NCBI GenBank assembly: GCA_900112325.1
Contig: FOLJ01000011.1
Location: forward strand, 1-64,000
Length of the DNA stretch: 64,000 nt
Reading direction: 5' to 3'
Origin: Micromonospora sediminimaris
Lineage (GTDB): Bacteria > Actinomycetota > Actinomycetes > Mycobacteriales > Micromonosporaceae
In this document: positions 51,161 to 59,911 of the stretch, piece by piece
Layout: the number at the start of each line of letters is the position of its first letter
Position numbering within the stretch: position 1 is the stretch's first letter
The notes under the pieces: generated by a model
Database searches by the model: none
What the model saw: the letters and a program-made list of their open reading frames with translations, nothing else
Told to the model about the DNA's origin: nothing
Program-made: the position numbers and the translations under genes

Positions 51161-51910
51161 TCAGGTGTTGTTGGCCAGGGCGATCAGCCGGCTGCGGTCG
51201 CCGTTCCAGTAGTTGCGGTCGACGCCGCCGCTGATGCCGGGGACGCTGCCGGAGTCGGTGTACTGCCAGAAGCTCCAGAACGGCGCGCCGGCCGGCAGCG
51301 CGCCGACGGAGGACGACCAGCGGGCCACCCACAGCGGGTGGTTGTTCCACGGCCCGCTCCAGGAACCGGTGCACTGGTTCCAGAAGCTGGTGGTGGTGTA
51401 GATGACCGCGTACCGGCCGGTGCGGGATCGGTAGGTGTTGAGGAAGTCCTGCACCCAGTTGCGCATGCCGGTGGCGCTCAGGCCGTAGCAGTAGCCGCCG
51501 CTGTACGGGTTCGCCTCCAGGTCCAGCGCGGCGGGCAGGGTGCGGCTGTCGGCGGACCAGGCGCCGCCGTTGGAGGCCAGGAAGTTCGCTTGGACCGCGC
51601 CGGAGGAGATGTTGGGCCGGGCGAAGTGGTACGCGCCGCGGATCACACCCGCGTAGTACGCGTTCACGTAGTTGGTGTTGAAGTTCGGGTCCCGGTAGCT
51701 CGTACCCTCGGTGGCCTTGATGAAGGCGAACTGGATGCCGGAGTTGCGGACGCTCGTCCAGTTGATGGTGCCCTGGTAGCGCGAGACGTCGATGCCCGGC
51801 ACGGTGGCGGCGGCGGCCGGGGTCGCGGTGGCGACGAGCCCGGCGGCAGCGGTGGCGAGTACGGCGACTGCGGCGGCGGTCAGCCGACGCAGCGATCTGG
51901 TCCGACCCAT
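51161..51910 (-). CDS. Secreted GH25 muramidase (lysozyme)
   Basis: A 249-residue exported enzyme. The signal peptide (RTRSLRRLTAAAVAVLATAA...) ends near ATPAAAA; the mature part starts PGIDVSRYQGTINW and carries FIKATEG, AYHFARP and the catalytic DLEAN, the GH25 set. It should cleave peptidoglycan between MurNAc and GlcNAc. The start is the ATG at 51910, preceded by AGGAGGA at 4 bases. A role in cell-wall turnover or competition is inferred. Confidence 0.92.
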   Translation of the reverse strand: MGRTRSLRRLTAAAVAVLATAAAGLVATATPAAAATVPGIDVSRYQGTINWTSVRNSGIQFAFIKATEGTSYRDPNFNTNYVNAYYAGVIRGAYHFARPNISSGAVQANFLASNGGAWSADSRTLPAALDLEANPYSGGYCYGLSATGMRNWVQDFLNTYRSRTGRYAVIYTTTSFWNQCTGSWSGPWNNHPLWVARWSSSVGALPAGAPFWSFWQYTDSGSVPGISGGVDRNYWNGDRSRLIALANNT

Positions 51911-52028
51911 GGCGTCCTCCTGAGACGACTGTCGATAGACAGACATCTTTGAAGGCGATCGTCGGTCAGGGCAAGAGGGATCAAGACAACTTTCGATGTA
52001 CGGGTTGTGGTGGCGACCCACCTGGTCA

Positions 52029-52580
52029 TCAGCGCAGGGTGGCCGGATCCACCTGCCAGCGGAACGGGTCGGTGAGGGTGAGCGTCTCGCCGGCCTTGGC
52101 CACCCGTTCCTCGACGTAGTGCCCGTCGTCGAGCCGGTACAGCCGCAGCGACTGGGTGTCGCCGTCCTGCTCGACCAGCAGGTACCAGGGAATCCGGGCG
52201 ATCGCGTAGAGCTGCATCTTGAGCACCCGGTCAGCGGCGGCGTTACCCGGCGACACGATCTCTCCGACGAGGAAGATCCGGTCCGCGTCAAGCACGGTTC
52301 CCTCATCATCGGCATCGGTCACCACGAGGTCGGGGATGACGATGCGGTCGTCGCCCAGCCGAACGTTGATCGCGTCGTATACCAGGAGGCCGCTGCTTTC
52401 TGCGGCGGCCTCGATACTGTTCGCCAGCCTCCGGGCCACTCTCTGATGCCTCAGGCTCGGGGCAGGGCTCACGATCAGGCTCCCGTCGAGCAATTCGATC
52501 CGGTCACGGGTTTCGCCCATGGCGAGGTATTCGGCCTCCGTCCAGAGGCCGACGTGGGGTTCCAGGGGGGCCGCGCTCAC
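52029..52580 (-). CDS. Uma2 family (DUF820) PD-(D/E)xK protein
   Basis: A 183-residue protein with a start GTG at 52580. TEAEYLAMGETRDRIELLDGSLIVSPAPS is the Uma2 N-terminus, followed by the nuclease core with VIPDLVVTDAD and VGEIVSPGNAAADRVLKMQLYA. This is the endonuclease-like fold widely found in actinomycetes, where the biological role is unsettled. It is a single gene without a partner. Confidence 0.88.
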   Translation of the reverse strand: MSAAPLEPHVGLWTEAEYLAMGETRDRIELLDGSLIVSPAPSLRHQRVARRLANSIEAAAESSGLLVYDAINVRLGDDRIVIPDLVVTDADDEGTVLDADRIFLVGEIVSPGNAAADRVLKMQLYAIARIPWYLLVEQDGDTQSLRLYRLDDGHYVEERVAKAGETLTLTDPFRWQVDPATLR

Positions 52581-52698
52581 CGGCGTTCACCTCCCGCTCC
52601 GATCGCCACCCGGTCAGTCTCACACGATACGACCGGTCGGCCCGGGACCGACACCGGAACGCTCACCCGGCTCGGCGCCGACGGCGGAACGTGGGCGG

Positions 52699-52704
52699 TA
52701 GGCT
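52699..52704 (+). promoter_or_regulatory. -10 box of M50 protease gene
   Basis: TAGGCT ends 8 bases before the ATG at 52713. Confidence 0.4.
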
Positions 52705-52712
52705 CCCGCCTC

Positions 52713-53453
52713 ATGGTGTCGATCGAGGGCATGACCGAGTTCTGGGACCGCCTGCTCGGCGCGCAGCCCGATCCGCCTCCGCTGCTGGTGGTGCTCACCG
52801 GGCTGGTCGCGCTGCTCGTCGTGGTCACCCGGTTGCCGTGGCGGATCGCCCGCAACGCGATCACCATCGCCCACGAGGGCGGTCACGCGCTTGTCGCCGT
52901 ACTCACCGGACGCAAGCTGCAGGGCATCCGGCTGCACTCGGACACCTCCGGCCTGACCCTCTCCGCCGGTCGTCCCACCGGCCCCGGCATGGTGCTCACC
53001 CTGCTCGCCGGATACCTGGCCCCGCCCCTGGTGGGCCTGGGTGGGGCATGGCTGCTCGCCGGCAACCGGATCACCCTGCTGCTGTGGATCGCGGTGGTCC
53101 TGCTGCTGGCCATGCTGGTGATGATCCGCAACCTCTACGGCGCGTTGACTCTGGTGATCGTCGGGGGCGCGGTGCTCGCCGTCTCCTGGTACGCCAGCCC
53201 GCAGGTGCAGGCCGCCTTCGCGTGGACCGGGGTGTGGTTCCTGCTGCTCGGCGGCGTACGCCCGGTGGTGGAGTTGCAGCGGTTGCGCGCGCGGCGCGGC
53301 ATGCCGGCCTCCGACGCCGACCAGTTGGCCGGGATCACCCCGCTGCCGGCGTTCTTCTGGGTGGTCCTCTTCGGTCTGGTCAACCTCGCCGTGCTGGCGG
53401 CCGGCGGCCTGATGCTGGCCGGCCCGCTGCTCGCCGAGGCCGGCCTCACCTGA
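52713..53453 (+). CDS. M50-type membrane metalloprotease
   Basis: A 246-residue polytopic membrane protein. The zinc motif AHEGGHALVAVLTG (HExxH) is at residues about 54-67, within a membrane segment, and further helices follow (GMVLTLLAGYLAPPLVGLGGAWLL). It fits the M50B-like/DUF peptidase group of intramembrane proteases. A leaderless start at 52713 is likely. It lies upstream of an ECF sigma factor gene, but their cooperation is only a suggestion from position. Confidence 0.85.
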   Translation: MVSIEGMTEFWDRLLGAQPDPPPLLVVLTGLVALLVVVTRLPWRIARNAITIAHEGGHALVAVLTGRKLQGIRLHSDTSGLTLSAGRPTGPGMVLTLLAGYLAPPLVGLGGAWLLAGNRITLLLWIAVVLLLAMLVMIRNLYGALTLVIVGGAVLAVSWYASPQVQAAFAWTGVWFLLLGGVRPVVELQRLRARRGMPASDADQLAGITPLPAFFWVVLFGLVNLAVLAAGGLMLAGPLLAEAGLT

Positions 53454-53479
53454 TCTCGCCGAGGCCGGCCTCACCTGAT
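53430..53479. repeat. Perfect 25-base tandem duplication at the M50 gene end
   Basis: CTCGCCGAGGCCGGCCTCAC plus CTGAT occurs at 53430-53454 and again at 53455-53479. The first copy holds the last codons and the stop; the second lies outside the gene and repeats them. Confidence 0.85.
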
Positions 53480-53548
53480 TTCGTCGGCCGGGCGGCAACC
53501 TGCCCCACCCTCCGGTGCGTGTGCTCTGTCAGGTACGGGGAGGTGCGG

Positions 53549-54049
53549 GTGGCGGACGTCGAGGGCTTCGACGAGTTCTACCGGGGCAGCCGGCAGCGGT
53601 TGCTCGGGTACGTCTACGTGCTGACCGGTGACCTCACCGAGGCGCAGGACGCCGTGCAGGAGGCGTTCATCCGGGCCTGGCAGCGCTGGTCCAGCGTGGG
53701 CAGCTACGACGACCCGGAGGCGTGGGTACGCGTGGTGGCGGCCCGGATCGCGGTCAGCCGCTGGCGCAGTCTGCGCAGCCGGGCCCGGGCCTACCTGCGA
53801 CACGGCGCGGTCGACAGCGTGCCGGAACCGACCACCGACACCGTCGAGGTGGTCGCCGCCCTGCGCCAGCTCCCCGAGGAACAGCGCGTCGCGATCGCGC
53901 TGTACTACCTCGCCGGACTGCCGGTCGCGGAGGTGGCGCGGCAGACCGCGGCCCCCGTCGGCACGGTCAAGGCCCGACTGTCCCGCGGGCGTGCCGCGCT
54001 CGCCGGGCTGCTCGCCGTCTCTGATCTTGAGGAGGCTCCCGGTGCCTGA
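53549..54049 (+). CDS. ECF RNA polymerase sigma factor (SigE-like family)
   Basis: A 166-residue ECF sigma factor with region 2 (GFDEFYRGSRQRLLGYVYVLTGDLTEAQDAVQEAFIRAW) and region 4 (LRQLPEEQRVAIALYYLAGLPVAEVARQTAAPVGTVKARLSRGRAAL). The GTG at 53549 follows GGGGAGGTGCGG. Its stop overlaps the GTG start of the next gene by 8 bases, so the membrane protein that follows is probably translated with it and may act as its regulator. Confidence 0.92.
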   Translation: MADVEGFDEFYRGSRQRLLGYVYVLTGDLTEAQDAVQEAFIRAWQRWSSVGSYDDPEAWVRVVAARIAVSRWRSLRSRARAYLRHGAVDSVPEPTTDTVEVVAALRQLPEEQRVAIALYYLAGLPVAEVARQTAAPVGTVKARLSRGRAALAGLLAVSDLEEAPGA

Positions 54050-54893
54050 CGAGATGCGGTTCCTTGAGCGGATGCACCAGGACCTGCGGGATGTCCGTTG
54101 GGCTGAGCCGGCGGAGCTGCGTGAGCAGGGCACCCGTCGCCGCAGGCGTGCGGCGGTGGGATCGGCCGTCGCCGTGCTGATGGTGGCCGCCGTCTCCGTC
54201 GTCGTCACGAAGAATCTCGCCGGACCACCACCGGTGGCCCAGCTGGCCGCGCCGACCACCTCGGTCCCGTCCGCCGAGATCCCCCGGCAGGCCATGGTGC
54301 AACCGGGCGACCTCCCCGTCGAGACCGGCCCTCCGCTCGGGCAGTCCGGCCTGGACGAACCGGTGCAGATCGATTACGTGCTGCTCGCCTGTCATCAGCA
54401 GCAGGGTCTGAGCGCCGACTGGGAACCGTCGCGCTACTCGCGCTCACAGACACTGCTGCGGGCACCTACCGAGCATCTCCCGGCCGACGAGGTGTTCAGT
54501 CAGGCCGTCTACCGGCTCGCTCCGCAGGTAGCCGACCGCATCTTCGCCCGGATCGATGCGTTGCTCGCCCCGTGCGCGAGCTGGCGGTCCATAGGAGACG
54601 TGCTCTGGGACGATCAGGTCGTTGCGGCCGAGGCCGACCATCGGTGGGAGGTGACCGCCCGCGACTTCGTCGGCGATCAGGCGATGGTGATCCAGCACAG
54701 CATCACGGAGGTACGGAATCTGGAGACCGGCGAGAGCCGGGATCCGGGCCAGCTTGAACGGACCGCGGTGGTGCGGGTCGGCGACCTGGTCACGGTGCTG
54801 GGCCTGGGCCGGGACGGTACGGAACGAGAGCTGCGCCGGCTGGCTGCCGTGGCAGCCGACCGTCTCTGCGTCGCCGCCAACCCGCCGTGCTGA
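54042..54893 (+). CDS. Membrane-anchored partner of the sigma factor
   Basis: A 283-residue protein starting with the GTG at 54042, preceded by GAGGAG. Residues 1-40 are cytosolic and charged, followed by one membrane helix (AAVGSAVAVLMVAAVSVVVTK) and an external domain of about 200 residues with cysteines in LACHQQQ, APCASWR and LCVAANPPC. It overlaps the sigma gene by 8 bases. It lacks a zinc-binding anti-sigma HxxxCxxC motif, so it may be an anti-sigma factor of another type or only a sensor. Confidence 0.65.
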   Translation: MPDEMRFLERMHQDLRDVRWAEPAELREQGTRRRRRAAVGSAVAVLMVAAVSVVVTKNLAGPPPVAQLAAPTTSVPSAEIPRQAMVQPGDLPVETGPPLGQSGLDEPVQIDYVLLACHQQQGLSADWEPSRYSRSQTLLRAPTEHLPADEVFSQAVYRLAPQVADRIFARIDALLAPCASWRSIGDVLWDDQVVAAEADHRWEVTARDFVGDQAMVIQHSITEVRNLETGESRDPGQLERTAVVRVGDLVTVLGLGRDGTERELRRLAAVAADRLCVAANPPC

Positions 54894-54943
54894 CCGGCCC
54901 CTACCGACGCGCTGGCAGGCGGGGAGGGGCCGATCAGCGGCGA

Positions 54944-56527
<1,584 letters not shown>

Positions 56528-56533
56528 CCTGGG

Positions 56534-56539
56534 AATATA
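56534..56539 (-). promoter_or_regulatory. -10 box of leaderless accD promoter
   Basis: TATATT on the minus strand, 6 bases before the accD GTG; no Shine-Dalgarno sequence fits. Confidence 0.5.
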
Positions 56540-56590
56540 ACGATGGTTCAGGTCACCGCTGCTGTGCACTTCGCCTCACCGGGCTACCCG

Positions 56591-56596
56591 TAGGCT
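56591..56596 (+). promoter_or_regulatory. -10 box of leaderless birA promoter
   Basis: TAGGCT lies 6 bases before the birA GTG. accD and birA thus have back-to-back promoters with leaderless starts. Confidence 0.5.
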
Positions 56597-56602
56597 GGTG
56601 GC

Positions 56603-57478
56603 GTGCCGGGTTCTCCGTACACCGATCTGGACCGCCCGCCGCTGTCGGCGGCCCGGCTGCGTCGGGCGCTTGTCGCGCCGTACGGTCCGTGGTCCCGGCT
56701 GGAGCTGCGGACGGAGACCGGCTCCACAAACGCCGACGTCGCCGAGGCGGCGCGAGCCGGGGAACCGGAGGGCCTGGTCGTGGTGGCCGAGCGGCAGACC
56801 GCCGGACGGGGCAGACGCGGGCGGGTCTGGCAGTCGCCGCCGCGCGCCGGCATCGCCACCAGCGTGCTGCTGCGGCCCGGCGAGGCTGTGCCGGTCCGTG
56901 GCTGGTCGCCGGCGCCACCGGCAGGGTACGGCTGGCTGCCCTTGCTGGCCGGGGTGGCGCTGGTCGAGGCGGTGGCGCTGCTGGCCGAGCTGGATGCCAC
57001 TCTGAAGTGGCCGAACGACCTGCTCGTCGGGGGTGCCAAGTGCGCCGGGATCCTCGCCGAGGGGGTGCCCGGGCCGGGGCTGAGCGACCCCCCTGCGGTC
57101 GTTGTCGGTATCGGGCTGAACGTGACGTTGCGTGCCGACGAACTGCCGGAGCTTCCGAGTGGTCTGCCGGCCACGTCGCTGCAACTGGCCGGCGCGGCCG
57201 CCACCGACCGGGATCCGCTGCTGCGGGCCCTGCTGCGCTCGGTCGCCGATTGGTACGCCCGATGGCGTGACGCCGGCGGGGACGCGGTCGCCAGCGGTCT
57301 GCGGGAGGCGTACCTGGCGGCATGCGGCACCATCGGCCGCGAGGTCCGCGCCCTGCTCCCCGACGGCACCACCCTCACCGGCACCGCCAGCGGCGTCGAC
57401 CCCGACGGCCAACTCCTCCTCACCACCCCCACCGGCCAGCGCCCCCTGGCCGCCGCCGACCTCCACCACCTCCGCTGA
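56603..57478 (+). CDS. birA: Biotin-[acetyl-CoA-carboxylase] ligase
   Basis: A 291-residue biotin protein ligase without an N-terminal DNA-binding domain, so it is a class I enzyme and not a repressor. Key segments are ETGSTNADV, AERQTAGRGRRGRVW (biotinoyl-AMP loop) and LKWPNDLLVGGAKCAGIL. It attaches biotin to the lysine of the AccA EAMKMEQ motif. It is divergent from accD and shares the upstream region with it. Confidence 0.95.
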   Translation: MPGSPYTDLDRPPLSAARLRRALVAPYGPWSRLELRTETGSTNADVAEAARAGEPEGLVVVAERQTAGRGRRGRVWQSPPRAGIATSVLLRPGEAVPVRGWSPAPPAGYGWLPLLAGVALVEAVALLAELDATLKWPNDLLVGGAKCAGILAEGVPGPGLSDPPAVVVGIGLNVTLRADELPELPSGLPATSLQLAGAAATDRDPLLRALLRSVADWYARWRDAGGDAVASGLREAYLAACGTIGREVRALLPDGTTLTGTASGVDPDGQLLLTTPTGQRPLAAADLHHLR

Positions 57479-57590
57479 CCACCGCCCCACACCCCGCGCG
57501 GGGGTTGGGGGTATCGAGCCGCGTGGCGGATGTGGGGCGGTGGGGGTGGGGGGTTACGGTCTGCGCGTCCGTTCCTGCGAGGAGGTTTCC

Positions 57591-58148
57591 GTGGCGTTCC
57601 CCGAAGACGTGCTCAGCGAGGATGAGCACGTCGTGCTGCACCTGCACCCGCACTGGAAGGCGCTTCTCCGGCCGGTGGCGGTGCTGGTGCTCGCCGTCGC
57701 CGCAGTGGTGGTCGGCGTGCTGTTCCTCCCCTCGGGCGGGGGCGGTTCCGTGACGCTCGCGGTGATCGGCGGGCTGGCCCTGCTGGCCGTGCTGGTGCTG
57801 GCGGTGTGGCCGTACGTCTCCTGGCGCACCACGCACTACCTCTTCACGAACGAGCGGGTCGTGCTTCAGCACGGCGTGTTCTCCCGGGAGCGGCGGGACA
57901 TCCCGCTGAGCCGGGTCAACGACCACTCGATGAGCCAGCAGTTCGCCGGGCGGGTGCTGGGCTACGGCACCCTCACCATCGAGTCGGCCGGCGAGCGCGG
58001 GCAGTCCGTGCTGCACGACGTGCCCAAGGTCGACCGGGTCCAGACGAAGCTCTACGAACTGGTGGAAGCGTTCCACGACCGGCACTCGCTCGGCGACGGT
58101 GAACTACGCGAGATTCTCGGCGAGCGGGACAAGAGCGCCGGAGCGTAA
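57591..58148 (+). CDS. PH domain-containing membrane protein
   Basis: A 185-residue protein with a start GTG preceded by GAGGAGGTTTCC. Two membrane helices (PVAVLVLAVAAVVVGVLFL, LAVIGGLALLAVLVLAVWP) are followed by a bacterial PH-like (YdbS) domain with NERVVLQHGVFSRERRDIPLSRVNDH and GYGTLTIESAGERG. In M. tuberculosis a comparable protein (Rv3278c) neighbours birA. The function is unknown, possibly membrane stress. Confidence 0.88.
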   Translation: MAFPEDVLSEDEHVVLHLHPHWKALLRPVAVLVLAVAAVVVGVLFLPSGGGGSVTLAVIGGLALLAVLVLAVWPYVSWRTTHYLFTNERVVLQHGVFSRERRDIPLSRVNDHSMSQQFAGRVLGYGTLTIESAGERGQSVLHDVPKVDRVQTKLYELVEAFHDRHSLGDGELREILGERDKSAGA

Positions 58149-58186
58149 CCGCCGGGCCCGATCGGCCTGCCCGTACGGGCGACCGG

Positions 58187-58903
58187 TCAGCGGCGGCGAG
58201 GACGGCGGGGGGCCGGGGCGGGCTGCAACTGGGCAGCCAACTCGGCCTCCAGCTCGGCGTCCAACTCCGCGGTCAGTCGGGTCTCCTCGGGCAGCGACGC
58301 GGGCCTCGGCTGGAGCGGACGAGGGGTCACGCCGGGCCGGGCTGCGGGCGGCTGCTCCTCCTCCAGTTCCGTCACCGACTCGGCGAGTTCGGCTACCGGG
58401 TCCATTCCGGCCATCGTGTCCCACTCGTCGCGGGGCAGGCCGTGCCACCGTTGCGTGGCCTCGACCGGGGCGGCGGGCTGGAAGACGAACGTCCGGTACG
58501 ACCAGAAGCGGAACAGCGTCGCCAGCACCACGCCACCGGTCTTCGCGATGTTCAGCGCGAGCAACCCGGTGACGCCCAGCCCGTACTTGGCGGCGGCGAG
58601 CACGCCGAGTTCGATCAGCAGGCCGGCGCCGTTGAAAAGGAAAAACAGGGCGTATTCCCGCTGCATGGCAGATTTCGGACGATCACGGTACGTCCAGTGC
58701 CGATTCATCAGATACGACGTGATCGTGGCAACGATCGTGGCGACGACTGTCGCCTTCAGTTGACCGTCGACGAAAACCGTCAGTGCGAGTGCGTTGAACA
58801 CGGCGTAATTGATGACCGTGTTGATGCCACCGACCAGGCCGAATTTGAGTGCCTCGTGGATGAACTTCTGCCAGCGCTCAGGCAGCAGACGGACGAGAGG
58901 CAT
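58187..58903 (-). CDS. GtrA family membrane protein with acidic C-terminal tail
   Basis: A 238-residue protein with four membrane helices (FGLVGGINTVINYAVFNALAL, TIVATITSYLMNRHWTYR, LFFLFNGAGLLIELGVLAA, TLFRFWSYRTFVF), the GtrA fold linked to flipping or transfer of polyprenyl-linked sugars. The last 80 residues are soluble, Pro/Glu-rich and not part of the family. The start ATG at 58903 has AAGG upstream; GTG at 58912 is possible. A second GtrA gene is 63 bases upstream in the same direction. Confidence 0.88.
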   Translation of the reverse strand: MPLVRLLPERWQKFIHEALKFGLVGGINTVINYAVFNALALTVFVDGQLKATVVATIVATITSYLMNRHWTYRDRPKSAMQREYALFFLFNGAGLLIELGVLAAAKYGLGVTGLLALNIAKTGGVVLATLFRFWSYRTFVFQPAAPVEATQRWHGLPRDEWDTMAGMDPVAELAESVTELEEEQPPAARPGVTPRPLQPRPASLPEETRLTAELDAELEAELAAQLQPAPAPRRPRRR

Positions 58904-58966
58904 GCGCAACACCTTAAGACAGTGAGTCGGGGTCGGCTGGCTCCGACCGAACGAGTGGGCGGCAGG

Positions 58967-59506
58967 TCACGCCCGGCGGTCCTGGTTCGCTTCCGCGACG
59001 GGTGGCGTTCCCGCTTCGACGAAGACGAACCGTCGGTACGACCAGAATCGGAACAGCGTGCCGAACCCGGTGCCAACGATGAAGCTGGCGATGTTGTCGG
59101 CCAGCCGGGTCTGGAAGACCGACGGCCAGATGCTGCCGAGCCCGTAGTGGCTGATGGCGAGGCAGGCCACCGCGATGCCCAGCCCCACCGCGTTGAAGAA
59201 GAAGAACAGGGCGTACTCCCGGGCCGGGTGGGAGCGCTTGCGGTGCCGCCAGGTCCAGAACCGGTTCCCCAGGAAGGCGAAGGTCGCGGCGATGACCGTC
59301 GCGATCGTCTTGGCGGTGATCTGCTCCACGCCCTGTGGGCCGATCAGGTAGTTGAACAGGGCGAAGTCGATGAGGAAGGCGACCCCGCCGACGGTCGCGA
59401 ACTTGCTCATCTCCCGGACGAGGTGACCAAAACGGTCGATCAGGGAGTGAACCAGACCCGGACGGGTCTGCCGGGAGCCTGGCTCCCCGGTCATCGTGGC
59501 GGCCAC
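58967..59506 (-). CDS. GtrA family membrane protein
   Basis: A 179-residue GtrA protein with the same four helices (FATVGGVAFLIDFALFNYL, TVIAATFAFLGNRFWTWRHR, LFFFFNAVGLGIAVACL, TLFRFWSYRRFVFVEAG). It shares FRFWSYR with the next gene, so the pair probably arose by duplication. The start is uncertain: GTG at 59506 or ATG at 59494. Such proteins help modify cell-wall polysaccharides; the sugar is unknown. Confidence 0.88.
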   Translation of the reverse strand: MAATMTGEPGSRQTRPGLVHSLIDRFGHLVREMSKFATVGGVAFLIDFALFNYLIGPQGVEQITAKTIATVIAATFAFLGNRFWTWRHRKRSHPAREYALFFFFNAVGLGIAVACLAISHYGLGSIWPSVFQTRLADNIASFIVGTGFGTLFRFWSYRRFVFVEAGTPPVAEANQDRRA

Positions 59507-59911
59507 CGTGCGAGCCTACCGGTTGGCGGCCTCGGGAGCGGGTAGCAACGGGCGTCAGGGTGCACCGGCGCTGCGGCGCGGACGGGCACGAACGGAGCGT
59601 AACCGGATCGGTGCAATCGGGTGTTGTTAATCGCTTCGGTGCTCCCGGTTGGAAATCGCCGGTGTGGGTGCCGTCAGCAGGAGGTCCACCGAAGGATTTG
59701 CGTGAAACTGCGCGTGAAAGCGGGTAAAGGCTCGTGATGCCGCAGCGTGACCGCACCTTGTGCAGTTCTTCACAACCAGTCCCACTGACTGGAGAGGTCC
59801 CTCGGTTTACGCTGAGGCCAATCCCAGGTTTCCACGAAGGCGACGCGCATCGCGCCGCCGAGACTCGTGCACTCCATAGACCGGTCAGCGTCGACCACAA
59901 GGAGATGTGTC
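59507..59911. promoter_or_regulatory. Upstream region of pck with a Rex-like site
   Basis: About 400 bases without a gene. At 59758-59775 is TTGTGCAGTTCTTCACAA, which matches the Rex consensus (TTGTGAAnnnnTTCACAA) at 13 of 14 fixed positions. A short stem, CCAGTC/GACTGG, follows at about 59776-59792, and TACGCT at about 59809 could be a -10 box giving a leader of roughly 100 bases. A site for the NADH-sensing repressor Rex ahead of pck is inferred. Confidence 0.55.
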
